64,000 bases of DNA from Branchiostoma belcheri (lineage: Eukaryota > Chordata > Leptocardii > Amphioxiformes > Branchiostomatidae), in NCBI RefSeq assembly GCF_001625305.1, contig NW_017804420.1, forward strand, positions 1,476,961 through 1,540,960, given 5' to 3'. Of this stretch, positions 1 to 32,500 are shown piece after piece. The stretch's first letter is position 1, and the number at the start of each line of letters is the position of its first letter. The position numbers were made by a program, and so were the translations under genes. Under the pieces are notes generated by a model. The model searched no databases. It was not told the origin of the DNA and worked only from the letters and a program-made list of their open reading frames with translations.

Positions 1-1157
1 GCGACGGTGCCTGACTAATGAATTTACAGCAATAGTAGTAGATTTACCACGCTTAGTTTCACCCGGGAAAGAGACTCGGGGTGCCTGTAGCGATGAACAT
101 TATTTATTGAAATGCAGTTATGAAACGTGGAAGATTCCCAGCCTGAGCTCGAGCCAACCGACATGCCAACTTCGGTAGAAAAATGTTCCACATAAGATCC
201 TAGACCACCACGAAATTTAAAATAAAACTTGCAATGTGTAATCCGACGTTTTTCATTCGTTTATTTTAGGTATTAATAATATGTAACGACGTATACATAC
301 TGAGTAGTAAGTTGAAATTAATAGTTCTGTTTCCACAAATTCCATAGCGCCAATTTGAAAGTTTTATTTGCGATGATACAGCGCCCTACATTTGGAATTC
401 TTGTCGTCCTGTTCAGATTCCGTTTACGTGGCCGTAGATTGTAAGTAATATCAATAAATACGACCAATGGAAGGATCTTTCTACGCCATACTGTATACAT
501 TTGTAAGCGTTCCGAATTCAAAAGTAGAACGAAATGTTGCCGCTGCGTTTTCCAGTAAACCCAGCTCGCCTCGCGAACGTTACCAGCGCACGTTCACCGG
601 CGAACATGTCCAGCTAGATAGTCTAGTTCATGGCCAAGTGAGCATGGCGCCATCCCACTGCGCTCTAAAATATTGATGGGGAGAAGACGGATTCTTCTGT
701 TACAGGAAGACCACAAGGGGAGAATCAAACTAATTTCAACGCCATCGTGAGAAGGGTGAAAATAATCAGTTGGTTCTGGCCGCCGGGCACAATTTCCCTA
801 TCTTATCTAAAATGCATAGACTGTTTATTTAATATTTGATGGCTCTGAAATTGATAGCGTAATAATTGAGCATAACACTGGTACCAATGAGAAATCAGAT
901 ACGCGTGAGCGAGTGGGCGACTCTATTCTAACTTTCCAATGCGGCCTTCCCCCCAAAACACTTGAAGTATCTGAAGCACTGGCGTTGGAGATCGACCAGG
1001 CAGGGAGAGACAAAGAGCTGGCTGGAGTGGGGCGTGGCTCGTTAAGCGAATGTTGACAGACTTACCTTACAAGCCCCACTCCACACAATAACATGTAAAA
1101 ACAGAAGTGGAAAGAATAGCAGTGGTCACGCACCAGTGCTCGGTCAAGGGCCGCAGT

Positions 1158-1168
1158 TAATCAGATTA
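1158..1168. promoter_or_regulatory. Palindromic paired-class homeodomain dimer site (P3 type)
   Basis: The sequence TAATCAGATTA fits TAATYNRATTA, the P3 cooperative dimer site of paired-class homeodomains. It lies in a Pax2/5/8 intron. The match is exact, but an 11-bp motif can occur by chance in 64 kb, so function is only inferred. Confidence 0.35.
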
Positions 1169-2663
1169 ATGCAGTTCGCTGCCATTCGATCTGAAGCAGT
1201 AGTCAAGCCACTGGCTCTGAGAGAGACGGCAGGAGTCCGGATCCGTGAAATCTCAAGTAGGCTTCCCCTGATTCTGTGTCGAGGGGATTGAGACTGGTAC
1301 AGAACACGGGGAGTGAAGACTGGGGTGACGGGGACTGGACATTTCGTTCTTGTGATCATGATGAAACTTCGTTTTCAGGAATGTTTTCTGACACTTTTTA
1401 TCGTTAATGATAGTGAGCAATATTCATATTACTAGTAATTTACACGAAAAGGGTGGGAAATATAGATAGATGTTTTTCTCTCTTCCACAATGGAAGAAAA
1501 TTCTTGGTAAAGTGCTAAAACGTCACTGACGACGTCATAATATGAATGCAGCAAAACACAGTTTGTGTTCTTTACTTTTCTTTCATATTGTGTGTTCTTC
1601 TCCTCCTTGATTTCCTATCATTCGTTTCCGATCGATTTGTGCAGTGTTGTGATTCGTTAGAGTTCTCACCACCTATAATATTCCATGAGTTCCATAATTC
1701 ACCTGTGCTTTTTTGTTTCAGATATTTATTTCATCAACTATCCTTTCTGTATGTATATACTTTCCCGTCCACGTTTACCTGGTCTTTTATCACTGACTCG
1801 TGAGGCAGATATTCCAAACGCTTACACTTCAATCCATTCCTCCTTTATTACAGGGGCAGAATCTCCGTATTGTGCTTTTGGGCGGCAGGCATCGCACTGC
1901 ATTAAGCATCACACTGAGCTGAAATCCCAGTCCTGTCAATCAAAGCCAGCCGCCCGTGAATACGCACACAAATTCATTGTGTGGTAATAACGGCCATCAT
2001 ATTTTTGGTTACAAGATTAACCCCGCCGATGGAACAAAGATTATCGTTCGGGCGGGGAGCGGGATTATATAGCGGCGCCAAGTGATCCTCCTCCGCGGAA
2101 ACCTACCTGCCAACCCGGTAGATAAGTCATGAACGGCTGTTTTCTTCGGAAATCGGAATAAAGAGGCAGAAAATTGCCACGGGCCAGACGCAGTCAATCA
2201 GAGAAATCAATATGGCGATTTCACCGGGGCATCTGTGGCGGGAACTTGCCGGATCGCGGTAGAACCGTTCCCGCGAACCTCCAGCTCTCCTGTGCCTCAA
2301 AGGCGACGTCCTCCGACGCGAAGGTCTGAAGTGTCAGTCCTGGTTGTGGCAGGTCAGAAAGCTTCCGGCGCCAAGAACTAAGTGCAAATCGAGTCCTGGC
2401 GGTCGGGAGGGCGTAGAGTGTCCGCTTTACATGCTCGGTTAAGCCGCTTAGGTGGGAGATGGAGCGCAGCGTGTACCTGAGCTGAATCTCACCTGCTGTG
2501 TGTGTAGTCTTCAAGCCGCAGGTTTCTTACAGGTCATATAACGCAGATTTGCTGTTATAGGTTATGTAGACTGTGTGCTATAAAGGCAGCAGGTGTAAAG
2601 GGCGGCTCTTGGTTACTCATCTGAATGTCAGGGCTTGCAATTAGACTGGTTGTGACCGTCGAT

Positions 2664-2773
2664 TGTTTGTGTGTGCGTGTGTGTGCGTGTGTGTTTGTGT
2701 GTGTGTGTGTGTGTTTGTATGTCTGTGAGTGTGTGTGCGAGCGTGCGTGTGTGTGTGTGTGTGTACGTGTATG
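2664..2773. repeat. (GT)n microsatellite, imperfect
   Basis: About 110 bp of GT dinucleotide repeat on the plus strand, interrupted by GC, TT and AT units. It lies in the intron after Pax2/5/8 exon 4. Short ORFs across it (runs of His-Thr or Val-Cys) are artefacts. Confidence 0.95.
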
Positions 2774-2999
2774 CAATGTGTATGTGAGGACTTCCTCTAA
2801 ATTTGGACAGAAACATGACCCTCGGTCCTAAAGCGCAATCTCAGTCCAGTCGCAGGACAACTGTGTTGGTGGTCGGTGGCCGGTCGGGTGACCCAGTCCG
2901 CCCTCCCCGCCACCAGATGAGGCACGATCCTCACCCCAGCACCTTCTCCACCAGTGATGAACGTGCGTGAGAATTTCAGACCCAATTAAACATACACTT

Positions 3000-3960
3000 G
3001 CGTAATCTCATTACGGGAAGGTGCCTCTCTCGCCGCTACCCGCGCGCGCATTTGTCCTATTAATTATCGCAGTTTAGGTGAGTCTTGCTAGCCTATTTAT
3101 GAAGCAGTGTTAAATTTTTCAAGTCGGAGATTGGAAAAGGCGAACGGGAGTGACTATGTCGGGGCCAGGCAGTCAATAAAACGGCCCGGCAGAAATTAGC
3201 CATTCACCCCGAGAGGTCCCCCACGACCCTCCACTGATTGACTTGACGTAATAGCTTTGCTTGGTGATAAATCATCGAGTCCCCAAGCCCCAAATGGGAT
3301 CTCTTGCCACGATATTATCGAAAGGGAGAAGACTTTTTCATCGCTCTTGGAAAATGGGATAGGATAAACTGACGGCGGGGTATCTATTGCTAGCTGGAGG
3401 GAGTGTTGTAACGCACGTTCCGGGCCACGCCGTTATGAAGGGGGCATAACCCCGGAGCTGAGAACCACAGTGATCTCTAGTCACCGATTTTCGATTCAGG
3501 TCTGGCGGATTTCGTATTACAAGGGAATCGTCTCCCGCATTTCATCACGGCATTATACTTGTCCCGTCTCACTAGCAGGGCTATCGATCAGGGGGCGAAG
3601 GTGTCGAGCCTGGCGGATCAGGGTTAGCCTCCCGCCGCCGAGAGGGAATAGCCAGGATCGGAGGTTGAGGCGGGGAGAGCCAACAGGACTAACCGCACTG
3701 GACGCGGTGTGCTTCACGCCGTGCTTAGTCGGAGGTTCCCCGCTTAATGCAGGGTCTCGATTTGCGCGCGTAATTAATAGGTTCCAAGTGCACGGATTGA
3801 TTGGGTTAGACATGGTCAGTTTGCTGGCCGCCTTCGGTGATGGGATCTCGGAGATGCAGGCGAGCCTTCCCATAAACAGCGGCGTTACCGCGACACTATA
3901 CCGGACATGTATATATATATGCATCGCCGCCAATTACAACCAATCACACGCACGCTTTCA
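3000..3960. promoter_or_regulatory. Candidate cis-regulatory block (intronic, CpG-containing)
   Basis: The block mixes retained CpG with homeodomain-type cores, for example TTAATTATC near 3060 and GCGTAATTAATAG near 3767. Chance ORFs of 126 and 175 codons cross it on the two strands, which reflects a low stop-codon density and not a protein. It sits inside the Pax2/5/8 transcription unit. Conservation cannot be judged from one sequence. Confidence 0.25.
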
Positions 3961-4776
3961 GCACCAACCAGCCGAGCGGGCGATGCAAACACGCTGATAA
4001 ATATTTACTACCCACGGACTCGCACGTCTGACCTAACTCTGTTCTTTCCACTCACTTAAGCAATCCCCGTCAGTCAAACACACTTTTCAGTCTGAAAACA
4101 GACAGTCCAAACCCGGAGCGTGGTCACTAAGCCGAACCGACCACGTGCTCCGGCATCTGCCTGTACTTCCAGCGGTTGTTGTGATTAAACATAATATCTC
4201 ATCTCCTGTCGATGACCAGACGTCAGATAACCCCTAAATCACCCGGATTTGTAAGATCAGTCGCCCGTTCTGAGCCTAAAAGCGCCGTGTCCGTAGCCAA
4301 ACACGTTTTGTGTGGAGAAAAGTTTGGGCGTGCTCTGTCGACCATGTCCATGCTCGCGTGAAAGGTGCAAAAGAGCCTGGTATCACTGGTTTACGATGCC
4401 TCTAATATCACTTCAACTTTTCCACCTACTTGAACAAGAGTACTTTTTCTGCCAATACTACAGCTGTTGGAATAACTAACTGTTGAGAACCTTTGTGATG
4501 TATGTTGGCTGTGAGATGAAGAAGTATTTTTTCCAAATTCAGTGTCGACTACATTTTTAGCAGTAAGCTCCTATCTCTAACTATAACCGGACATGGTGTC
4601 AACTCAATTGCTGCAATGAGTTTGACTTGTTCTCTTCGGGTATTTTTTTCGACCTTGTTAAACATTTCAACCATCCAGGCTCGAGTATAAACTACTGATA
4701 AAGAAACGCAGCGCGATGCAGCCTTCTTATGTCTATGCAGTTATCATGGGCACACGTACGGCCCCACTATGCTAAG

Positions 4777-4927
4777 CCCGGGCCCCGGCCGGGCAGTTTG
4801 CGGCAAACAAAAAGACAACTTTTTTTAAACACAAAAATTATGAAAAATGGTAATAAGCACTATTTGTGTATATTCTCAACATGAATTGCTTATTTTCGTT
4901 CACGCAAACAGCCCGGCCGGGCCCAGG
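4777..4927. mobile_element. Short fold-back (MITE-like) element beside exon 4
   Basis: The left end (4777-4808) and the reverse complement of the right end (4898-4927) align over about 30 bp with few mismatches. They share the CCGGCCGGGC core and a following G-T-T-T-G-C-G stretch. The interior is AT-rich with no coding capacity, and the element is about 150 bp. It sits roughly 100 bp into the intron after exon 4. No clear target-site duplication is visible, so an ancient insertion or a simple hairpin are both possible. Confidence 0.5.
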
Positions 4928-5024
4928 TTTGGACATTAGAGGGCTTATGATCCAGTATAGTAGTAATACATGTATGAATGTACACGTGACGACGTGAATT
5001 AGTCATGTAGAGGAGTGAACCTAC

Positions 5025-24806
<19,782 letters not shown>

Positions 24807-25430
24807 GGCGTGAGCGCGGTTAGTCTGGCCCGTGCCCCCGCAGCAGCTGAAACAAGCCAGCGAGGACGACAACGGCTTCCCGACGGAGGGGTCACCGGGC
24901 GCCTGGGAGAAGTGCTCCGGGGCGACAGTGCAGGCCTGCCCGCCTGCTTGTCCTGTGTGTGCCGGGGCCCACAGTTTGGGGCCGGAAAATCAGAGCCACA
25001 GCCTGTGCAATCCGTTCACCAAAGGATGTCTGAAAGGTGTTCTCTGTCTAGTCCTCTTCCCTGCAGGACAGCTCCAGTTCAGAATAGAAGCCAACTTCTC
25101 GTCGTCTGTGAGACCAGTCCTCGTGGCACGGCACGGGGTGCAGTTGTTCTACTGCGGGCCAATTGAGGCTAACCGTGCCTTCAGGCGTGCCGAGCCCCCA
25201 CGGGCGAGCTCACCTCACTTCTCAACTCCGCCGGCTGCGATCTCAAGACGTTACCGCGTGGCCCTGGTCTCCTCCTGCGGTAGGCACGCGCATGTGTGCC
25301 GCTCAGCTGTGTGTGGAGGTCCGTGCGAGTGGAGCAGGAATCGGTCCGGTGGTCACACCGTGGCTGGACTGAGCAGGTGGTCGCCACTCACCACTTCTCA
25401 GACGTGTACGTTACCGGCCGACACGTAAAT
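24807..25430 (-). promoter_or_regulatory. Probable 5' UTR and proximal CpG-rich promoter of Pax2/5/8
   Basis: Roughly 600 bp of GC- and CpG-rich sequence sits directly upstream of the Pax2/5/8 start codon. No clear TATA box is visible at a suitable distance, which fits a CpG-type promoter. A long plus-strand ORF across it has no ATG and is treated as a composition artefact. The transcription start cannot be placed from sequence alone. Confidence 0.45.
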
Positions 25431-28379
25431 AGGCCTGGTGCGCACGCTCAGTACCAAACTACACACCCCTCGTACTCGTCTGCACTTGCTCCACTGATCT
25501 TCAACTATGTTCGTCAATTTCGGATAGTCCTTACAATATAAAGCTCTTGCAATGAATATTTAATGCCATCTCTTCCCCCAGGGCTTTCCTTCTCCGAGAC
25601 GCAATTAACAAATTCTAGGCACCGTGACCACCGGTTGGTGGGAGGGTTTTCGGAGGGGGCTCATGTGCGCCTGGACGTCACCACGTCCCCCAGAATCCAT
25701 CCCAACATCAACAGTACAGTCCCTCGTAATGCGGTATTCATTAATACGTCGGTCCTACACATTAGCAATTACAAGGGGATCTGAGACCACTGCCAGGCCG
25801 CACAGGTACGCTATAGTCGCTCTGGGGAAATATTAGCGGCCAAAAGTCCTGTTAATTTCACTGATGGGCTCGGGATTACACTATATTACATTTAATAGAC
25901 TAAGCACTACAAAGGCTCAGTCGGGTTGAGATGATATTATTAGTTTAACTAATTGATCCCGACCAGAGATGATTGTTTCTCTCCGTCAGATCCGATTTCC
26001 CTACGCGTTGCGCATTTCTTGTCTCTCGGCCCCCTTTCTGCGAGCTTCTGTCTTGTGAATTGTTTCCCTTGGTTGGCTGCATTGTTGGCGGGATTACGCT
26101 ATGCGGTGTTGTTCTCTCGTACGGGCTGACGGAGGGCCTGGAGCCGCCTCCCCGAACCCGTCAGCTAGCTTTCCCCGCACAATAAGTAAGTGGAAGTTCA
26201 TAACAGGACTTAGAGAGGAGGATAGCAGTAGTTCGTAACGACACAAGGTCACCGACAACAGTCAGCGGCACCGACTTGTCCAACTGGAAAGGTTAGGGCG
26301 AAACCAATGGGGAAACCATTGCCGCAAAACGGGAGGATCCAGGTGCACGACAGCACGACACTTGGCGGCTGCCGACGTTTAGCAAACACAACATGTAAAA
26401 CATGATCTTCCATAAGTCCGTTAATATCGTCTAACTCCAATCTATCTTCTTGAACGTTCCGTTATCTGTGTTTATTACACCGGCGCCATTGCCTTCGACG
26501 TCAGCCGAAGTTACCGACCCGCAGCCCCGGCGGATGAATTTTCCGCGCGCGAGACAAGGAAACTTTTGTGATCACTTCTAGTCACTGTCGTCATTTATCT
26601 TCCTCTAGCGGACAGACAGTAGGATTCCCCAGTGGCGACCTTGGTGCCGAGAAAATCAAACCAACGCGATGCAAGTTCGCGTTGAAGACTTATTGGCTCA
26701 TTAATGTCGCATTGATTACCCCTTAATTGTGATAGATTGAGGAAAGATGTGCTCTGGTTTGGTAATATCCGCCCTGTCAACACGGTGAAAAGTTGTTCTT
26801 ACCCCGTTTGCCGGACTGCGTGTCCATTAACAAGTCATTATTCGCCTTCCCTTCGACCTTGAGGAACAACGCACTACTCTCTAACTGGCTGCAAAACATT
26901 GGAAATCCGCCCAGTTTTGACGAATTTGGCACATTTCAGTTTACTTTATGGAAAAAAAGGGTCTCAACCGATCTGACCACGGCTGTAGGCCGCTCTACAG
27001 CCAGCTGTGCTGGATAACTCAGTGCGGCGTTTTTACCGAATATTTGCTCCAAGCATTTTATGAAATCTGAGCGCGGCCGGCGAAATACGAATGCGCGAAA
27101 CATCTGCCAAGTTCAGTCCGCGGAGTCAGAGTTAACGACATCCAGTAGAGTTTGGCATAGCTCACTGCAGGTGTCACTGGACATCTGTCTGGTACACAAG
27201 CCGTACTGACGACATTTTCACGTCTTACAACTATGGCAAAACTGTGCAGAATTAGAGTTATAGCCATCAAAAGTGACTTTTTTCTACATTTCTGTTTTCT
27301 AACTATTGTGAGAAGTGCGTATCTAAGTTTGTGATAGTAGTATCGTTGTATAAGTTAACATTTTAACAGTTTTAGTAATAGCTGGACATGGCTCTGAGCT
27401 GACTTGAATAACACACGGGGTAGGTTTTTGCGCTAGCAGTAAGTACATTTCCTCACATGATCTCATCTCTAGTTTTGTCCGAAGCGCTTTCTATAAACAT
27501 ATACTAATACATCTACATACGGTATATTACTTGCACTTTTACAATTCCAACACGTTGTAATTAAACACGTTAAGATCACCCAGTTTTAGCCAAAAAAAAT
27601 TGCGTCTTGAGCATTTTTTCTACAGAATCATATTTACCTGCAACAACGCCCGTTCGTATATTTTTCGCTTCTTCGTCACGTTTAAACCGACTCAGCGATT
27701 GTTTAGGTGGTCGAAGAAATTACGCGTTGGCGGGGCTGTGTTGTACGTTCCAGTAGACTTTGTCGCATACACTACATACACATATACAAACTACAGTACG
27801 GGAGCTGTCGGGGTGTGAGGACGACCGCGAAAGGAGCAAGTAAGTTTAATACCTGGCTCTTGTATCCTTCTGCAAAAATATCATAATCATTGCAATCATG
27901 TGTTTAGGAATTTGATAAAGCCATTGTTAGTGTTAATCCGTTCAGACATTTTCAACTTTAGGCTTTATCAGATTTTATGGCAAGATGATATCATCTGTGT
28001 TTAGACGAGTAGGCGTCAAAGTTATTTTATTTATATTATCGGAATATACCTTTAACATTGACAGGTACCAAACTCGGGTCCTTTGGCGGAACTGTCCAGC
28101 CCGGAGAAGTGTTGCGACGGTCCCGAACACAATCACGGTAAGCAGGCTAATAACTGCCCATTCTTTATAGCATTTTGATGATAATTTAAAAGGATTCCCT
28201 CGATTCAATCTGAGTGTAAATGTCCGCCATGGCTTTTATTGCCCGGCTTTTAATATTGGACTACGCATGAGCCTATGGGCAGGCGGGCAATAAACGATCT
28301 GGTTTAGGGTCCCCATTTATAATTATTAAGAACTGCAGTGGCAATTTACACTTTATAACGTTTTATAAAATGATTCTCG
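25431..28379. other. Intergenic sequence upstream of Pax2/5/8
   Basis: Mixed sequence with modest CpG-rich patches (about 25.6-25.7, 26.0-26.2, 26.4-26.6 and 27.05-27.2 kb) and AT-rich gaps. I see no credible gene, RNA or mobile element here. The ORFs are short and lack recognisable domains. Confidence 0.6.
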
Positions 28380-29540
28380 GTTAGAATCGAGCGCCCATAA
28401 ATCTTGCTCAATGCTGAAGGAAGGCGCTCGATCAGGCGGTGGCCTCCCCGATCTGAGGTAATGTCGTCTGACTTCGGGCCCACTCGCTCACCGTCCGCGC
28501 CGATCTGGCTGCCTGGCGGTACGTCTCGGGCTTACGGCCTCCACTTAGTCACACCGTAAGTGGGTGCGACGCGAATTGATGGGCGACCGCTGATACCGGT
28601 GCGGATATCCGAGCAATATTGGGGCATAATGCGAAAATATGTTTCCGGCGATCGCGCCTTCCGTTTGGAAAGGAAGCGCTAATAAAGTGATCGGCTGATG
28701 GCGGGATCGATTGCGCCGAGCCCCGCGCGTGCGTGAACTGACGCCGCACAGAAAAGCCCGCAAAATCGCCGTGACGCTCCCATGTTTGAACGCCGAGAGG
28801 GGGGAAACGGCGTTCGCGGGAAAGCCCATAGGAAGTCAGCGCGTGAAAATTGATGATTTAATCTATTGGTGTCTGGATATGTGTCGAAACGCACACGCCA
28901 ACCCGTGACCGCTATCAGCGGAAAGTCACTCTCACCAAGACCCGCAACCGCCGGGATCTTCAACCGAGTGTGCTTACTTAATAAAATAATACAACTTAAG
29001 TGTGCAAAACCTCGTAATGGCCCAATCTATATGGTAATTGTGTTATGAAGCCTCGCGCGCCGTTGGACGGATGAGTGGCGTTAGTACTTTGGTCACTTCT
29101 CCTTTCTTATTTTTATTATCCCCTAGTTTTTAAGATTAAGGCGGGGAATCAGCCAGGTAATGTGGCGTGAGGTGTCTACGGGCCCACTCAAGCGTCGGCA
29201 GGGTAAAGTGGGCGCGAAAACGCGGGGACGGAAGGTGGCTGATAATATAGGGGAAAATACTAATTAATTCAGCGATCTTTGTACCTCGATCTATCAAAAA
29301 TGAAGCGGGTTGCCCCCGACTAGCTTTCCTTGTGTCACCGGCAGATCCGACGTGGAAATGTCATCTTTCTCAACTCGCTGGGCTGGATTGCAAGGTGACA
29401 GAAGGAGAGGGGAGGGCCCCCGAGCACCTGAACTCCCTGACCCGGGGAGCCGCCTGCCATCGCGATTCTCCCAGCCAATTTCCCGAATCCGCCCCGGTGG
29501 CACGCCGGGTGCAATCGGCTGAACCTAACAAAAAGGGGAA
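28380..29540. promoter_or_regulatory. Large CpG-rich candidate enhancer block between Pax2/5/8 and Zcchc7
   Basis: This is one of the strongest CpG concentrations in the intergenic interval, densest at about 28430-29090, with homeodomain cores such as CTAATTAATTC near 29263 and AATTGATGATTTAATC near 28850. ORFs of 60-94 codons occur on both strands but overlap each other and have no domain. It lies about 4 kb upstream of the Pax2/5/8 proximal first exon. Distal enhancer is the likeliest role; an unrecognised promoter is an alternative. Confidence 0.35.
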
Positions 29541-32500
29541 CAAATGTCGCCTTCGACTTTTAAGAGGAATTTGAGCGGTATAAATATGAATTGGTTCCGA
29601 AAGACATGGTCGGGACTAACTTCTATCATCATTCAGCTGCATCTGATGCATACTCTACACGCTACAAGAACTGCAATTTTCTTTGAAAGTAGTAGAATAC
29701 AACTAAAACGCGTTTTTAGATAAAGTCCTTTCAGCATTTACGATGCGAAAAGTTTCAATTTAACAAAATTTTGAGTATCAACAAGTAGTTCATTTTATCT
29801 TAAGGGTACAGCAGAAAGTCGAAGGGTATAGCAGAAAGTCGGTCGGGTAGTCGTGGCCAAAAGAAATATTTGCAGCATTGAGCCCACTCAAAGGAGAAAA
29901 TAAAGTGCAAACATTTTTTCCTAGTTTTCAATATGATTCTCGAGCTTTTACATTTTGTTTCAACCAACCCCAGGAAACATTGTTCAGTGCTGTGTTCTCA
30001 TCTCCCGATTCAAGAAAACCAATATCTCATGCATATTGCATGTTTATATCTTAGTCCATGTGACTTAGAAGTACGTTGTTAAAGTTTTGAGTATGAATCT
30101 GTGACTCCGATGTCGGTCCCTAATATAGCATCACAACCTGGATCATGAGGAACATGTTGACCCTATATGCAGTCCAATTCTTCAATACAGACTTTTGCGT
30201 TGAAGACCTATTTTACTTCACGCGACGAAATCGACTACATAGAAAGCGCGTCTGTCCTACAAGTGAGGACATTTCATCTTCCTCATTTCTTCCCCTTCGA
30301 TGAACTTGACCCTTTCCCCCGCCCCGCCATTTCTGATGACTTTGTAATGAATTGGCGCCCATCATTGGCATTATACCCGCGGACTGTTTAGGACTCCTAC
30401 CATAAAGTCGTGCTCATTCTCCGCTCGACTGGGGCCTGCCAGCGAGAGACACGCTCCTTTTACACGCTCGGTAAGCAACTTAATCTCCCGATGCGATATA
30501 CTAAAATACACCCCGGCATTAACATAGTTTGACTGCTTTAAAATTCAAGTGAACCGTGGAGTTCTGAGGGAGAGAGACTTTAGTGTCACCTCGATAATTG
30601 TTTTGAAGGCGACCTGCGTCAGAAGCAGTGGAGAGAAAAGACTTGTCTGGCGATGAAAATGGAGATAAAGGCGGCAGTGCCGTCTGGGGAGCGCGCGGCG
30701 ATACTCGGGAGTTATCGGGTTATTCGTTGGTGGGTTCGGAGGATTTGTAAACCTAGATAAAAACAAGACGTTCCGCTGAGTATAATGAGAGAAAAGGAGA
30801 GAAATAGACTTCTGAGATAAGTGGATCAAAGAGAGACGACTTATGAATCCGCTGAGAAAAATATGATGCCATCACAACGCCCCAGTCGGAAGTCTCCGCG
30901 GCTCCAAGTCTAACTAAGATTTCTTAATTCACGGTCTGACCTCGTTATCTTCAACTTGGTACTTTCAAGAAGTACCGAGCTAAAAGTTTCTTAGACAAGC
31001 GGCAAGTGGTAACAATTGTCAAGGAAAACGACGCTCATTTGGACTGACGAATATACGGATTAATAGGGCTGGTATTGCAAAAGTAGTAAAATACCTGTAC
31101 ATAACATATAGTGATAAGTGCTCACACTTTCCGTTATTTGTGCATCTAGGATCTATATACATTGTATTATATATATATACCATAGCATAGCCATAACCAT
31201 AACCGCCTGATAACTTTCTTCCTTGCCTTTTCCTGACAACGAAAAGAGAGGTCTAAGCTCAGACAGCCTTTCTTATAAGGTAAAACAACTAGGGTTAAGG
31301 ATTTGAAGTTACCACACTATCTTGTTGCACTACTACATGTACTAAGTGTTACTGAGTGTAAACTGCTTTGTTATAGGCAGAGTCGAAGACATTTCGTAAA
31401 ATCACTGTAGTGAACTGCTACAGATGTTTTGCAGTACAGGCTAAACCTGTCCAATGCAGAACTCTTAGCCGTATATAACACTTTACCACACAGACCACCA
31501 TGGTCGCGTTTTTCCGTGGCCAAGCCAGGCTAACCACGGCCTCCCCGCGGCAGCTTAACGCCCTCTGTGTGTTCAAGTAGGCGTTATTCCAGCTGCGGAC
31601 AACCGGGCCGAGTTGTAACATTTAATGCCCGATATCGCCATCTACTAACATCCATCGCTCGGTTCCCCTACATTTGTCAGCCCGGCGAAGTCTGATGGCG
31701 CCCGTTAATAATTGAAAAGTCGTACGTTCATATGGAGGAGAGTCTATCAATGGCTGGAGATGGGCGTGCGTCAGTGGCCTAACGCGACCGCATATTTCTC
31801 CTGCCCCCACCCTGGTGGTAATTCCGCCAATGACCCCACTACGACCCTGGTGCACTCCCCTGCCTCCAATAGCCAATGTCAGAGCTCTCTATAATCGAAT
31901 AGCGATACACTTACACGGTTTTGTGCTTCATAGGTGAACACATCAGTTGCTCTCACCACCCTCGGGCGCTGTCCTGTACCTGACCCTGACCCCTAGCACT
32001 GCCAGTCTACAGCTTTCGGCTAAACGCCAATGTTTAACTCACATATAATTGAATAGCGGTCCATTGTGTGAATCTGTGCGCATCTGTGTTGTGGCGAAGG
32101 TTCAGAGTAGGGCAGACTCGAACCATTTGTAACTGTCCGCGCGATAAGGGTGTTTTTTGAACCCCCCGGCAAAGACCTACCGATTACCACCGCGACCCCC
32201 TCTATATTGGCCTATTTTGACTGCTGATGCCAGTAGAACAAGATCTGATCTTCGACCAGGAACAAGCAGTGGGCTATCTTAACCTGTGTGGAGGCTATCA
32301 GTCATGTCACTGGTAACTGAGCGGATGGCAAGTGCCTGCTGTGGACAGACTAGCCAGACATTGAACCGGGTTGTGCAATGTATTGATCATGTCTCAACGC
32401 ACAGTTGTTTTGTTTACATCGCGAATTGATAGTACACATTTTAGCAAAATTGAATAATACAAATGACGATTTCATTTGCTTAAAGAATATATGTTTCATT

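Larger units (their letters stand above)
1..4776 (-). other. Pax2/5/8 intron downstream of exon 4; no exon recognised
   Basis: This stretch lies 3' of the last identified Pax2/5/8 exon. I searched the minus strand for the expected next exons: the partial homeodomain (motifs like LRKHLR, QQLEALD, YPDVF) and the transactivation domain (PYSHPQY-like). I found none. The intron is therefore probably longer than 5 kb and continues past the window edge. Besides the separately listed repeat, homeodomain site and CpG-rich block, I see nothing convincing here. Confidence 0.55.

Noticed and set aside
467..676. Peptide resembling the start of a homeodomain (RYQRTFTGEHVQLDSL)
   Set aside because: There is no third helix (WFxNRR) and no continuation. 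It is on the opposite strand to Pax2/5/8, so a chance resemblance.
1066..1200. Possible Pax2/5/8 exon 5 ending at a strong minus-strand donor
   Set aside because: The frames upstream of the donor do not match the partial homeodomain, and no acceptor gives a consistent phase-1 exon.
2555..2831. His/Thr- and Val/Cys-repeat ORFs on both strands
   Set aside because: They are translations of the GT microsatellite.
3470..3997. 175-codon plus-strand ORF
   Set aside because: It overlaps a 126-codon ORF on the other strand, has no recognisable domain, and is explained by the base content of a CpG-containing intronic block.
24832..25428. 198-codon plus-strand ORF overlapping the Pax2/5/8 promoter
   Set aside because: It begins with GTG and contains no ATG. 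It lies in GC-rich sequence where stops are rare and is antisense to the Pax2/5/8 upstream region. No domain was recognised.
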